Below, one piece after another: positions 8,175 through 17,412 of a stretch of DNA of 64,000 bases. Position numbers and translations under genes: made by a program. The notes beneath the pieces are model-generated. The model worked only from the letters and a program-made list of their open reading frames with translations. It ran no database searches and was not told the DNA's origin. Source of the stretch: a bacterium. Its GTDB lineage: Bacteria > Elusimicrobiota > Elusimicrobia > Elusimicrobiales > UBA9959. The stretch lies in contig JAJZPL010000010.1 in NCBI GenBank assembly GCA_021811185.1, forward strand, positions 1-64,000, read 5' to 3'. Each line of letters begins with the position of its first letter. The first letter of the stretch is position 1.

Positions 8175-9305
8175 ATGAAAGATACGACAAGGCTGCTTTT
8201 TGTGATAGAGAACTCCGCGTACGGGGGCGGAGAGAAGACTTTCTCCCAGCTGATACGGGGCCTCCCGAAGGAGAAATTCGAGTTATACTGCGCCTCCCTT
8301 CCGTACGGCCGCTTCCACTACGAGGTTAAGGACCATTGCCGTTTCCTGCCGCTGGACCTTACCCGCCGTTTCAACCTGTCCAATATCGGCAGGCTTAAAG
8401 GCCTGATGCTGGAACATAAGATCGACATCGCCCACAGCCAGGGGGCGCGGGCGGATTTTTACTGCGGCTTCGCGGCGGCCGGGGCAGGAGTAAAAGCGCT
8501 GGCCACGGTGGCGATGCCGGTGGAGGGATTCAATGTCTCATTGCCCAGGAAAATGGCCTACAGTCTGCTGTACTTGGCCGCCGCCAGAAAATTCCGCCTG
8601 GCGGTGACCGTATCCGAATCCTTGGGAACGCTGCTTCGGAAGAAGTTCCGTTCGGTCGAGGTGATCCCTAACGGCGTCGACCTCGACGAATTCAATCCGG
8701 ATAATTTTAATGCCATCCCCGTCATAGAGAGGTTCGGCTTGCGTGGCAGGCTGGTTGTAGGCGCGCTTGGCAGACTGGAGTGGCAGAAAGGCTATGGTTA
8801 CTTGCTGTCCGCGTTAAATATAGTTTTGCGCAGTGAGCCGGAACTGCGGGAGAAGCTGGTTTGCCTTGTCGCCGGCTCCGGCAGTTTAGAAAGCAGCCTT
8901 AAAAAACAGGCCGCGGAACTCGGCCTCGGAGGGAACGTGATCTTCTGCGGCGAGTTCCAGCAGGCCCGCGATTTCCTCGGGGCGGTGGATATCTTCGCCA
9001 TGCCCTCGCTTAGCGAGGGCCAGCCGCTCGCGCTGCTGGAGGCGATGGCGATGGCCAAGCCCGTAGTGGCTTCCGATATCCCCGGGATAAGCGGGACTGT
9101 TTCGCACGGGCACGAAGCCCTGCTGGTGCCGCCGGCCGACGCGGAACCCCTGGCTGCGGTGCTGCTCAAGTTGCTCCGGGACAGGCCGGCCGCCGCGGCG
9201 CTGGGGCGCAGCGCCAGAAAGAGAGCCGAAGGCTTCGGTTTGCCGGTATTCATCGGCAGGCATGAGGCCATTTATTCGGTATTAATGGCCGAAGGAAAAG
9301 AATGA
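8175..9305 (+). CDS. Family 4 glycosyltransferase
   Basis: A 376-residue GT4 enzyme starting 3 bases after the flippase stop. The N-terminal domain has YGGGEKTFSQLIRGL, a glycine-rich acceptor loop. The middle has VIPNGVDLDEFNP, a strong GT4 hallmark. The C-terminal domain has VGALGRLEWQKGYG, LVAGSGSLE and the catalytic SEGQPLALLEAMAMAKP segment. It is predicted to add one sugar to the lipid-linked repeat unit before flipping. The donor cannot be inferred. The close spacing to the flippase supports a single transcript. Confidence 0.92.
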   Translation: MKDTTRLLFVIENSAYGGGEKTFSQLIRGLPKEKFELYCASLPYGRFHYEVKDHCRFLPLDLTRRFNLSNIGRLKGLMLEHKIDIAHSQGARADFYCGFAAAGAGVKALATVAMPVEGFNVSLPRKMAYSLLYLAAARKFRLAVTVSESLGTLLRKKFRSVEVIPNGVDLDEFNPDNFNAIPVIERFGLRGRLVVGALGRLEWQKGYGYLLSALNIVLRSEPELREKLVCLVAGSGSLESSLKKQAAELGLGGNVIFCGEFQQARDFLGAVDIFAMPSLSEGQPLALLEAMAMAKPVVASDIPGISGTVSHGHEALLVPPADAEPLAAVLLKLLRDRPAAAALGRSARKRAEGFGLPVFIGRHEAIYSVLMAEGKE

Positions 9306-9315
9306 GGTCGTTCTT

Positions 9316-9585
9316 ATGCCGGACGGACTTCTTAACATTGCTAAGTTGATCAGGCCAAGGCAGCTGCTTAAAGCCCTGCTCCATCCCGCGGAAGAACTAC
9401 GGGCCTTCAAATTCCGCTGCCGGCGGGTGCCGGAGGCTGAGTTCGCAGGTTTTCTGGCGCGTCTAGCCGGTCAGGACCAGCGCAGGGTCGAGGCCGTCCG
9501 CGCCGACCTTGATGGGAATCTAGATGGAAAATATTCTATCCTCGCTGAAAAAGCGCGCGACGGCAGCGACCGGCACGGTGACTGA
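9316..9585 (+). CDS. Small ORF of unknown function, possible gene remnant
   Basis: The frame encodes 89 residues rich in Arg, Leu and Ala, with a basic N-terminus (LIRPRQLLKALLHP) and an AEFAGFLARLAG helix. It has no recognised domain. It occupies the 218-base gap between the GT4 gene and the next membrane-protein gene and overlaps the latter by 62 bases if that gene starts at 9524. An AGG lies about 9 bases upstream of its ATG. The text reads like the front end of a longer protein, so it could be the remnant of a truncated gene; alternatively it is a real small protein and the next gene starts at the GTG at 9578, giving an 8-base overlap like the one at 554. Confidence 0.4.
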   Translation: MPDGLLNIAKLIRPRQLLKALLHPAEELRAFKFRCRRVPEAEFAGFLARLAGQDQRRVEAVRADLDGNLDGKYSILAEKARDGSDRHGD

Positions 9586-11131
9586 AAAAGCCGCGAGGCC
9601 CTCCGCTTCCAGGCAGGCACGCCTTTGGTTCAGCCTGCTGATGCTGCTCTGCGCCGCCTACGCGGGGCGGCACTGGATCATTTACGACGGTTATGTCCCT
9701 GCGACTCGTGACGAATCCATGTTCCTGCCGGTAATATTGAAGAATTCCACCCCGGCGCTTTACGCGCGGGATTATTCCGTTAATAATTTCCATCTGGCCA
9801 GCGGGGTTTTTCTCGACTTTTCCTCGGCTTGGCTCAAGCTGGCTGGCGGTAACCTGCGCGTGTTCCTGCTTGGGGCCTCCACTGCCTTGCTCTTCATTTT
9901 CATTGCCGGGGTCTTCTTCCTCGTCAGGCATCTTACCGGAAATCCCGCGGCGTCCTTACTGGCCGGGCTGCTGCTGATGCGCCCGCGTCCGGCCACGGCC
10001 GGCACCGGGTTCGCGGTGTATGTAGGGAATTACCAGGCCCGCACGTTCATAGACGCATTGACCCCCTGGTTCTTCCTGGGGTATTTCAAGTCCGGTTCCG
10101 CTGCGGGTAAACTTCTGCTGGGCTGCTTGCTAGGGGCGGTTTCATGGTTCTACCCGGTATACCCGGCGCAGTTGGCGGCCCTGTTCGCGCTGTTATCGCT
10201 GCTCCAGGGGCGGGTGCGGGACGCCGTAGCGCTGTCAGCTGGATTTGCCGTTATTTTTGCGCCGTACTATTTCCAGGCTATAGTTCACGGCGCCGGACCT
10301 CTTACCCCTGAGGCGGTCAGGATAGTAATCGGCCGCTGGGGGAACCAGGTCTACCCGCAGGTTTGGGGGCTGATTTCAGAGTTCCTGTGGTATTTTTCGC
10401 TGCCGCTGGCCCTTTTCCTGGTCTCCGGGGGGGCGCGTAAAGCGGAGGGCGAGAGCGGGGATATGCGGACCTTCCGCCTGGCCGGTCTTGCCGCCGCGGC
10501 GCTGATAGCGGCGTCTTTCCTCTCTTATGCTTTTCCGGTGCTGCTGCCGCTGATGCTGCAGCGGCTGGGGCGGCTTTACCACCTGATCTTCCTCGTTTGC
10601 GGGGCGGCCGGCGCCGTGGTTCTCTTCTCGAAAGAAGGGCGGCCGGCCCTTAAGGCCGCCTGCCTGGCCCTTGTTCTTCTGAACTTGGCGGTCATTGATC
10701 CGCGTAGTTTGTTCGAGGACTTCTATCCGGGCCTTAGCGCGAACGTATCTGCTCCGGAAAAAGGAGAACTGCTGGCCCTGGCCGCTTTAGCCAGGAAATC
10801 TACCCCGGTCGACTCTATCTTTATGGTGCCACCCGACGGGTTTAATAATTTTTCCCTGTATTCGGAGAGGGGGATAGTTGTAGCTTTCAAGACCACTTCC
10901 GCCGTTAACGATTCCCGCGTGCTGGAGTACTGGAAGACGGCCTATGATAAAGCCAGGGCCGCTTATGCTGGCGGCGATTTCTCAAAATTAAAAGCCCTCG
11001 CCAGGAATTACGGGGCGGACTATGTGCTTGTGGCCTCCGGCACGTTCAAAACGGATGAAAAGCCGGTAATGGAAGCCGGCAGTTTAAAGATATATACTTT
11101 GGGGGGACTCGACGCGGCGGCGCGCCGTTAA
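9524..11131 (+). CDS. Large polytopic membrane protein, possible glycan-assembly protein
   Basis: A 535-residue protein with roughly 10 hydrophobic segments and a soluble C-terminal domain of about 130 residues. An acidic DES motif (TRDESMF) follows the first membrane segment, as in GT-C glycosyltransferases that use lipid-phosphate sugars. The soluble tail contains DSIFMVPPDGFNNF and NYGADYVLVAS, reminiscent of DUF6798-type proteins. I infer a GT-C-like or related membrane role in surface-glycan synthesis, but the family assignment is tentative. The start is uncertain: ATG at 9524 lies inside the small ORF and GTG at 9578 is an alternative. It is followed after 11 bases by asnB. Confidence 0.65.
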   Translation: MENILSSLKKRATAATGTVTEKAARPSASRQARLWFSLLMLLCAAYAGRHWIIYDGYVPATRDESMFLPVILKNSTPALYARDYSVNNFHLASGVFLDFSSAWLKLAGGNLRVFLLGASTALLFIFIAGVFFLVRHLTGNPAASLLAGLLLMRPRPATAGTGFAVYVGNYQARTFIDALTPWFFLGYFKSGSAAGKLLLGCLLGAVSWFYPVYPAQLAALFALLSLLQGRVRDAVALSAGFAVIFAPYYFQAIVHGAGPLTPEAVRIVIGRWGNQVYPQVWGLISEFLWYFSLPLALFLVSGGARKAEGESGDMRTFRLAGLAAAALIAASFLSYAFPVLLPLMLQRLGRLYHLIFLVCGAAGAVVLFSKEGRPALKAACLALVLLNLAVIDPRSLFEDFYPGLSANVSAPEKGELLALAALARKSTPVDSIFMVPPDGFNNFSLYSERGIVVAFKTTSAVNDSRVLEYWKTAYDKARAAYAGGDFSKLKALARNYGADYVLVASGTFKTDEKPVMEAGSLKIYTLGGLDAAARR

Positions 11132-11142
11132 AGGAGACAGGG

Positions 11143-14073
11143 ATGTGCGGGATCTGCGGCTTTGCGGGGGATAAGAACGAGGGGCTGCTGCGCGCTATGA
11201 CGGCGTCGCTGGAGCACCGCGGGCCCGACGAGGCCGGTTTCTTCACGGCCGAAGAGCACGTTTCCCTCGGGATGCGGCGGCTCAAGATCATAGACCTGGC
11301 GACAGGGTCCCAGCCCATCTCGAACGAGGACGGGACGGTTACCGTCGTTTTCAACGGCGAGGTCTACAATTTCAAGGAACTCCGCAAAGAACTGGAAGCT
11401 TCCGGGCATAAGTTCAGGACCGCTACCGACACCGAGGTGCTGGTGCACCTGTACGAGGAGGACGGCGAGGATTTCCCGAAGCGGCTGCGCGGCATGTTCG
11501 CTTTCGCGCTCTGGGACTCCAAGATCCGGCGGCTGCTGCTGGGGCGCGACCAGTTCGGCATAAAGCCGCTTTACTACGCGCTGGCCGGGGGGAAACTGTA
11601 TTTCGCCTCGGAGCTCAAGGCTCTGCGCCTGTCCGCCGGGCTCTGCGGCGAGCTGGACCCGGCCGCCCTCGACTACTATTTCTCGTATCTCTACATCCCG
11701 GCCCCGCTCACGGTCTATAAGAACGTGTTCAAGCTGGAGCCGGGCTCGCTGCTGTCCTTCCGGAGCGGCGCCGCCCGCCTGGTAAAATACTGGCGATCGG
11801 GGAACCGGCTGGAGCCTGTCCGCCCTGAAGAGTTCTATATAGAAGGGATACGCGACCTGCTTTCCAAAAGTGTAAAGGAGCAGCTGGTCAGCGACGTGCC
11901 GCTGGGCCTGCTGCTTTCCGGCGGCATGGACTCAGTTTCCATCCTGGCTTTCATGGCCGAGCACGCCGGGAAGGGGGTAAAGGCCTTTACCGCCAGTTTT
12001 GACGGCGGGGACGCCAGCTTCGACGAGACCGGGGCGGCCCGCGCCGCCGCCAGGCGGTTCGGGGCCGAGCATTTCGAGATCCCGGTGAAGCCGGATATCG
12101 GCGCCGTCATCAGGAAACTCGCCGGGCAGTTCGACGAGCCTTTCGCCGATTCATCGGCCATCGCCAATTATCTCGTAACGAAGGAGGCGCGCCGGCACGT
12201 TACCGTGGCGCTGGCCGGCATCGGCGGGGACGAACTTTTCGGAGGCTACCCGCGGCACCTGGGCGCCAGGCTGCTGCCCGCGTATTTTAAAGTGCCCCCT
12301 TTCGTGCGCAGGTTGGCGGGTGGCGCGGCTTCGCTGCTGCCCGAAAGCCGTTCCGCTTTCAACCTGCCGGGCCGCGCGAAGAGGTTCCTGACCTCCGGCG
12401 CGGCGGATTTCGCCGGGGCGTACGATTCCTGGATCTCCTACCTGGGGCCCGCGGAAAAGAAAGATTTTTACTCCGCCGGCCTGCGGGGGGCGCTCGCCGG
12501 CGGCTGGTCGGCGCTGCCCGGGCTTCCGCGCACCCCCGACGAGGTATGCGGCTTCGAGCTTGGGGCCTACCTGCCGGACGACCTGCTCTGCCTGGCGGAC
12601 CGCGCTTCCATGGCCAACTCGCTGGAACTGCGCGTTCCGTTCGTGGACACGCGGCTGGTAGAGTTCATGGCGGGTATCCCGCTTTCCGCCAAGACAAAGG
12701 GTTTCACGCTTAAATACCTGCTGAAGAAAGCCATGGCGGGAAAACTGCCGCCGGAGATCCTGAAAGGCCCTAAGCGCGGCTTCCAGGTGCCGCTGGCCGC
12801 CTGGCAGGAGAAAGAACTGAAGTCTTTCACCGCGGAGGCGCTGAGCCGGGAGAACGTTCTCCGGGCCGGCGTGCTTTCGCCCGAAGGCGTGGAGAAGATG
12901 CTGGCCGAGCACGCGTCGGGCCGCCGCAACCTCTACGACCGCATCCACGCCGCGTCCGTTTTTCACCTCTGGCTGGACCACGCCGGCCGCAATCCGCCGG
13001 CCGCCCTGAGCGGCGCCTGGAACGTGCGCGGCAGGCGCAAGATCCTGCTGGTGAACCTGGCCGGCCTCGGCGACATCGTCATGATGACCCCGGCCGTAAG
13101 GGCTATAAAGGCGGCTTACCCGGACGCAAGCCTCGAACTGCTGACGATCGACCGCTCGAGGGAACTGGCGGAAGGGCTCCGCGGCATAGATAAAATATAT
13201 TCCGTCCCCATAACGTACAGGTTCATGGGGCCGCGCGCGCTGTTCGCCTTCTTCAGCGCCCTTAGCGAGCTGCGCCGCGCGCGGTTCGACGCGCTGGTCA
13301 ACTTCAGCCTGGTGTCTTCCTATGCCGGGCTGCTGAAGACCCGCCTGATAAATTTTATCGTTAAACCCGCGCTGGCTTCCTGCCGCGCGCTTAAAGGGCT
13401 TGGCGCCGCCGGTGATTTTACCGCTTACGAGGAGTTCATAGAAAAACAGAGCGAGGTCGCGCTGACGGCTAAGCTGCTGGCCCCGCTCGGCCTGGCGCCG
13501 CGCGACCTCTATATCGGCTACGAGCCGTCTCTAGAAGAAAGGAAGAAGGTTTCGCTGGACATAGCGGGGCGCGGGCTTTCCGGCAGGCCCGTGATCGGCC
13601 TCAACCCCGGCGCTTTCCGGCCTTCCCGCCGCTGGCCGCTGAAGAAGTGGAAGGACCTGGCCGCCCTGCTCCTTGAAAAATACCCTCGGGCCCTGGTCAT
13701 AGTTACCGGCTCGCCCGCCGAGAAAGGCCTGGCCGAAGAACTTAAGCTCTCGGACCGCGTTTTCCCGGCCGCGGGGCTTTACTCCGTAAGGGAGAACGCC
13801 GCGCTCTACGGTCTTATGGACGTTTTCATAACTAACGATACCGGCCCCATGCACATAGCCGCGGCCGTCGGCACGAAGACCGTCTGCGTTTTCGGCCCCG
13901 GCGACCACTGGCGCTTCGCCCCTTCCGTGGCGGAAGGTAAAAAAAGGATCGTGCGCAGAGACGCTCCCGGCTGCAATATCCCCTGCTACAAGTTCGATTG
14001 CGCCGATCCCGCCTGCCTGGAGGGCGTAAGCCCGGCAGAGGTCCTGGCCGCGGCCGGGGAGCTGCTGGGATGA
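11143..14073 (+). CDS. Asparagine synthetase (glutamine-hydrolysing) fused to family 9 glycosyltransferase
   Basis: A single uninterrupted 976-residue frame joins two enzymes. Residues 1-610 are an AsnB-type amidotransferase. Cys2, the glutaminase nucleophile, is exposed after Met removal (MCGICGFAG). A GPDEAGFF loop follows, and the synthetase PPi-loop SGGMDS is at 259-264. From about 626 comes a GT-B family 9 domain with KILLVNLAGLGDIVMMTP and TNDTGPMHIAAAVG, resembling heptosyltransferases. A strong AAAGGAG precedes the ATG. AsnB-like enzymes in glycan clusters may amidate sugar acids or peptides, and GT9 adds a heptose-like sugar. The fusion suggests both act on one glycan. No stop codon or internal ribosome site at the junction argues for two separate genes. 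Confidence 0.92.
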   Translation: MCGICGFAGDKNEGLLRAMTASLEHRGPDEAGFFTAEEHVSLGMRRLKIIDLATGSQPISNEDGTVTVVFNGEVYNFKELRKELEASGHKFRTATDTEVLVHLYEEDGEDFPKRLRGMFAFALWDSKIRRLLLGRDQFGIKPLYYALAGGKLYFASELKALRLSAGLCGELDPAALDYYFSYLYIPAPLTVYKNVFKLEPGSLLSFRSGAARLVKYWRSGNRLEPVRPEEFYIEGIRDLLSKSVKEQLVSDVPLGLLLSGGMDSVSILAFMAEHAGKGVKAFTASFDGGDASFDETGAARAAARRFGAEHFEIPVKPDIGAVIRKLAGQFDEPFADSSAIANYLVTKEARRHVTVALAGIGGDELFGGYPRHLGARLLPAYFKVPPFVRRLAGGAASLLPESRSAFNLPGRAKRFLTSGAADFAGAYDSWISYLGPAEKKDFYSAGLRGALAGGWSALPGLPRTPDEVCGFELGAYLPDDLLCLADRASMANSLELRVPFVDTRLVEFMAGIPLSAKTKGFTLKYLLKKAMAGKLPPEILKGPKRGFQVPLAAWQEKELKSFTAEALSRENVLRAGVLSPEGVEKMLAEHASGRRNLYDRIHAASVFHLWLDHAGRNPPAALSGAWNVRGRRKILLVNLAGLGDIVMMTPAVRAIKAAYPDASLELLTIDRSRELAEGLRGIDKIYSVPITYRFMGPRALFAFFSALSELRRARFDALVNFSLVSSYAGLLKTRLINFIVKPALASCRALKGLGAAGDFTAYEEFIEKQSEVALTAKLLAPLGLAPRDLYIGYEPSLEERKKVSLDIAGRGLSGRPVIGLNPGAFRPSRRWPLKKWKDLAALLLEKYPRALVIVTGSPAEKGLAEELKLSDRVFPAAGLYSVRENAALYGLMDVFITNDTGPMHIAAAVGTKTVCVFGPGDHWRFAPSVAEGKKRIVRRDAPGCNIPCYKFDCADPACLEGVSPAEVLAAAGELLG

Positions 14074-14894
14074 CGGCTTGTCCCGTCTGCGGCGGCAGTT
14101 CCGCCGTCTACCTGCCCGGGCTTCTGAAATGCTCCGCCTGCGGCCTGACCTATAAAACGGAAAGGTATTTCGGCTCTCCGGCCTACGCGCCGGAGCTGGA
14201 GGCGGGCATCTATGGCGCGGCTAAAGGACAGTTGTTCGCGGAGGCTCTGGATTTTCTGGATAAAGCGCTGCCGGGAAGGGGACGGCTGCTGGATATCGGC
14301 TGCGCGGGCGGGGAACTGCTGCAGGCGGCGGCGGCGCGCGGCTGGAAGGCCGAGGGTATAGAATTGGACGCGGCTCTTGCCCTGAAAGCCGTAGCCCAGG
14401 GGTTCGAGGTGCATTCCAGACCGGTGGAGGAAGCCCTGCTGGACAGCGGGGCCTACCAGGCGGTAACGGTCTTCGAAGTTTTTTGCCTGATGGACAAACC
14501 CGCCGCGGCGGCGGCGGAGGCATTCCGGCTGCTGGCGCCGGGCGGAATGATCTACATACGGGAGTTCAACGCTTCTTTCCACCTGTTCATGGCCGGGCTT
14601 GAGCGGCGCGGGTTATTCAAACTCTTGGGGGCCAGCCCCGCGGTGCTGCATAACTTTAATTTCAGCGCTGAGACCCTTCGGGTCATGCTCGGGCGGGCGG
14701 GCTTTACGGACGTGCGGATACGCAATTCCAGGCCTACGGCGGGGGACCCTTACCGCACCGGTGGGCGGCTCGGCGGATTTCTTACCGCGGGCCTTAAAGT
14801 TCTATACTATTGGCTGGCGCAGGCGCTGTGGTTCCTGACTTTCGGCCGCGCCTTCTTTGGTTCGACACTGATAGTTACCGCGCGCAAACCATGA
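14070..14894 (+). CDS. Zinc-ribbon class I methyltransferase
   Basis: A 274-residue protein whose first 25 residues form a zinc ribbon (CPVCGGS and CSACGLTY, two CxxC pairs). A methyltransferase domain with LLDIGCAGGELLQAA and GIELDAA follows. The organisation matches the Methyltransf_23 group often found in sugar-nucleotide or lipid clusters, where the ribbon is structural. I chose the ATG at 14070, which makes an ATGA overlap with the AsnB-GT9 gene; the longer frame from 13998 would cover that gene. Its own stop overlaps the next start the same way. The substrate is unknown, presumably a glycan precursor. Confidence 0.85.
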   Translation: MTACPVCGGSSAVYLPGLLKCSACGLTYKTERYFGSPAYAPELEAGIYGAAKGQLFAEALDFLDKALPGRGRLLDIGCAGGELLQAAAARGWKAEGIELDAALALKAVAQGFEVHSRPVEEALLDSGAYQAVTVFEVFCLMDKPAAAAAEAFRLLAPGGMIYIREFNASFHLFMAGLERRGLFKLLGASPAVLHNFNFSAETLRVMLGRAGFTDVRIRNSRPTAGDPYRTGGRLGGFLTAGLKVLYYWLAQALWFLTFGRAFFGSTLIVTARKP

Positions 14895-15565
14895 AAGCAG
14901 CCATACACCAACTTCAATACTGGCCGGGGCTCCGGTTCTTCGCCAAGATGCGCGCGGCCGACCTTTTCATCTACCTCGACGACGTGCAGTTCGAGAAGCG
15001 CGAGTTCCAGAACCGCAACCGGATCCGGACCGCGCGGGGCTGGCAGTACCTGACCGCGCCCGTAGTTTCCAAGGGCCGCTTCTCGCAGAAGATCAACGAG
15101 GTGGAGCTGGACAATACCGCCGCTTGGCGCGAGGAGCACCTGCGCGCGATAAAAATAAATTACGCGCGGGCTCCTTTTTTTAAGGAGCACCTGGCGGCGC
15201 TGGAAGAACTGTATTCGCGCGATTACCGCCTGCTGGCGGACCTGGCCACGGCCACCATGGATTTCCTGAAGGACGCTTTCGGCATCAAGACCCCGGTGCG
15301 CTTCTCGTCGGAGCTTAAGGTGGAGGAGACCTCCAGCGCGCGCCTGGCCAGGCTCTGCGCGGCTGCCGGGGCGGACGAATATCTTTCCGGGGCCGGCGCC
15401 AAAGCCTACCTCGACCCGAATGTTTTCAGTTTTGCCGGGATAAAACTTTCCTGGCAGGAGTTCAAGCCCGCGGCTTACCCGCAGGCTTTCCCCGGCTTCG
15501 AGCCGGACATGTCGGCGCTGGACCTGCTGCTCAACTGCGGGCCGCGCTCGGGTGAATATCTATGA
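14891..15565 (+). CDS. WbqC-like family protein
   Basis: A 224-residue soluble protein resembling the WbqC family found in O-antigen and other surface-polysaccharide clusters. The start MKAAIHQLQYWPGLRFFAKM and the segment LDDVQFEKREFQNRNRI are characteristic, as is the C-terminal GAKAYLDPNVF. The family's biochemical role is not firmly established; it is often guessed to act in formation of an amino-sugar or acyl modification. Start at 14891 is set by the ATGA overlap with the preceding methyltransferase. The stop overlaps the next gene by ATGA, indicating a tight three-gene unit. Confidence 0.85.
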   Translation: MKAAIHQLQYWPGLRFFAKMRAADLFIYLDDVQFEKREFQNRNRIRTARGWQYLTAPVVSKGRFSQKINEVELDNTAAWREEHLRAIKINYARAPFFKEHLAALEELYSRDYRLLADLATATMDFLKDAFGIKTPVRFSSELKVEETSSARLARLCAAAGADEYLSGAGAKAYLDPNVFSFAGIKLSWQEFKPAAYPQAFPGFEPDMSALDLLLNCGPRSGEYL

Positions 15566-16278
15566 ACCAATATATAGCCGCCGCGGTGGGAGAGATGGAC
15601 AAGGTGAATATTTCCAAGCTGGAATATCCCGGAACCGGGGCCATGGACCCGTCCTCCTGCCGCTTCCTGGCCGCCTTTACCAGGGCGCTGGGCGCGAAAA
15701 GAATACTCGAGTTCGGTTCGGGCTTCTCGACGCTGATGATGGCGCGTGAGATCGAAGCGGCCGAGGGCAACTACCTGCTCTCCGTGGATTATTCGCCCCG
15801 CCATTCTGCCATGGCTAAAGAAGCGTACGAAACCTCCGGCTGCCAGGCCAAGGTGGAGTTCCGCGTGGCCCCGCTCAGGCCCAGGTTCTACGGGCCGAAA
15901 CTGCTGCTTTCCTACGGCCTCCCCAAGGGCCTGATCGAGGCGCTCGGTCCCTTCGACCTGGTGCTGATCGACGCCCCGCATCACGATTACGGCTGCGAAT
16001 CGGTCCTTTACGATATTTTCCCCGCCGTGGCGGAAGGCGGCTACATAATTTACGACGACGCCAACCGCGCCGACATGGAAAAGAACTACCTGCGCGGGTG
16101 GAAGTCGGCTTTCGGCGGGGATATCGACCCCGTGCTGCTGGAAGGCATCGGCAACGGCCTGTCGGTGATCGAAAAGGTGGCGGACGGCAGGCCGCGCCAC
16201 CGCGAACTCTCGCTGCCTTCTTCGCTTAAGACCATAGCCGGTTATACGCGCCTGCTGCTGAACAAAGACGAAGATTGA
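15562..16278 (+). CDS. Class I methyltransferase (Methyltransf_24-like)
   Basis: A 238-residue methyltransferase with ILEFGSGFSTLMMA as the SAM-binding loop, VDYSPRHSAMAKEA, and LVLIDAPHHDYG on the catalytic side. This pattern belongs to the Methyltransf_24/caffeoyl-CoA-like group and not to the MetW group upstream. It is the last gene of the plus-strand polysaccharide operon, overlapping WbqC by 4 bases and followed by a strong terminator. It probably O-methylates a sugar hydroxyl of the glycan, though this rests on neighbourhood only. The C-terminal 30 residues are basic and lack a known domain. Confidence 0.82.
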   Translation: MNQYIAAAVGEMDKVNISKLEYPGTGAMDPSSCRFLAAFTRALGAKRILEFGSGFSTLMMAREIEAAEGNYLLSVDYSPRHSAMAKEAYETSGCQAKVEFRVAPLRPRFYGPKLLLSYGLPKGLIEALGPFDLVLIDAPHHDYGCESVLYDIFPAVAEGGYIIYDDANRADMEKNYLRGWKSAFGGDIDPVLLEGIGNGLSVIEKVADGRPRHRELSLPSSLKTIAGYTRLLLNKDED

Positions 16279-16298
16279 GCGCCGCCGGCGGCGGGAAT

Positions 16299-16327
16299 AA
16301 AAAACGCCCCCTTGAGGGGCGTTTTTG
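16299..16327. terminator. Bidirectional intrinsic terminator
   Basis: A 10-bp perfect stem (AAAACGCCCC with GGGGCGTTTT) and a 5-base loop, flanked by A and T runs, sits between the convergent ends of the polysaccharide and thiamine operons. It can stop transcription from both sides. Confidence 0.92.
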
Positions 16328-16339
16328 TTCTATGGCGTC

Positions 16340-17412
16340 TTACCGTGCTGCGGACTTTTTGTTCATCGCCGCGGCGAAGGCCGCCCAGAACGGGTCCGTG
16401 ACCGGGTGCTCCAGCGCGCGCTCCCGGCCTTCTTCCACCAGCCTGATCCCGCTGCCTGGCGTTACTTCGCCTATTACGGAGGCGTCTATATTCTTTGCCT
16501 TAAGCCTGGCCAGCACGCCCCGGGCCCCTTTCGGCGAGGCCGTTATGATCAGCGTGCCCTCGCTTATGGAGGCGTAGGGGTCTATGCCGAAGTGCGCGCA
16601 GATCTTTTTGGCGGCGGGGGCCAGGAGAATGTCCTCTTTCCTTACGCGCATGCCGGTGCCGGAGGCGCGGGCGATCTCGTAGAGCCCGCCCCACACCCCG
16701 CATTCTGTGGCGTCGTGCATGGAGGTTACGCCCGCCGCGCGCGCGTTCCCGTCCGCGGCGGCCAGCGCGTCCTCCACGGTGGACATGCGGCGGAAGAACT
16801 TTTCGGCTTCCGCGAGGGTTCCGCTCCCAGCTCTTCCCGGATCAGGGCCGGGCAGGCGGCGGCCAGCAGCCCGCAGGTCTCGATGGCGGCGCCCTTGGTG
16901 GCCAGGATGACGTCGCCGGGCCGGGCCATGCGGGTGCTTACGTACTTGTCTTCGTCGCCGAGGGCCGTCATCACCGCGCCGCCCACCATGGGATAATTAC
17001 AGCCGGCGTAGCGCGCGGTATGCCCGGTCACGACGCTGACGCCGTACTTCACGCATTCGCGGTGCACGGTCTCCCACAGCAGCTCAAGTTCCTCTTTTTT
17101 TATCGAGAGCGGGAGGTTCAGGTCCACGGCCAGGTGCGAGGGCTTCAGCCCGGTGGTGGTGATGTCCGAGGCCAGGATGTGGAAAGCGAACCAGGCCGCC
17201 CGTTCCCAGCCGTAATCCGGCACGATGAAGAACGGGTCCGCCGTCATCGCCATCACGCGGCCCGGGGCCACGCGCACCACGCCGCAGTCCACGCCGTGCA
17301 TGGGCCCTTCCAGGATGTCCTTCGAGGGCGCGCCAAGGCGCGGGTAGATCAGGCCGTCGAAGATCGCGGGGTTTATCTTGCCCTCGAGGGGCATTTCGGC
17401 AGTTGTGGTCAT
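16340..17412 (-). pseudogene. AIR synthase-related (ThiL/HypE-like) protein, frameshifted
   Basis: Two overlapping frames together make one AIR-synthase-superfamily protein. The N-terminal part (17412 to about 16820) includes MTADPFFIVPDYG, ASDITTTGLKP, and VSVVTGHTARY, matching the ATP-binding half. The C-terminal part reads ATECGVWGGLYEIA and continues to 16340. The frame changes near 16816-16822, where GAACCC replaces what would need to be GAAACCC. A single missing base explains the break; sequencing or assembly error in a short homopolymer is possible. It overlaps thiE by ATGA and lies at the 3' end of the thiamine operon, so a thiamine-phosphate-kinase-like role is likely, but HypE-like relatives cannot be excluded. 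Confidence 0.75.
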
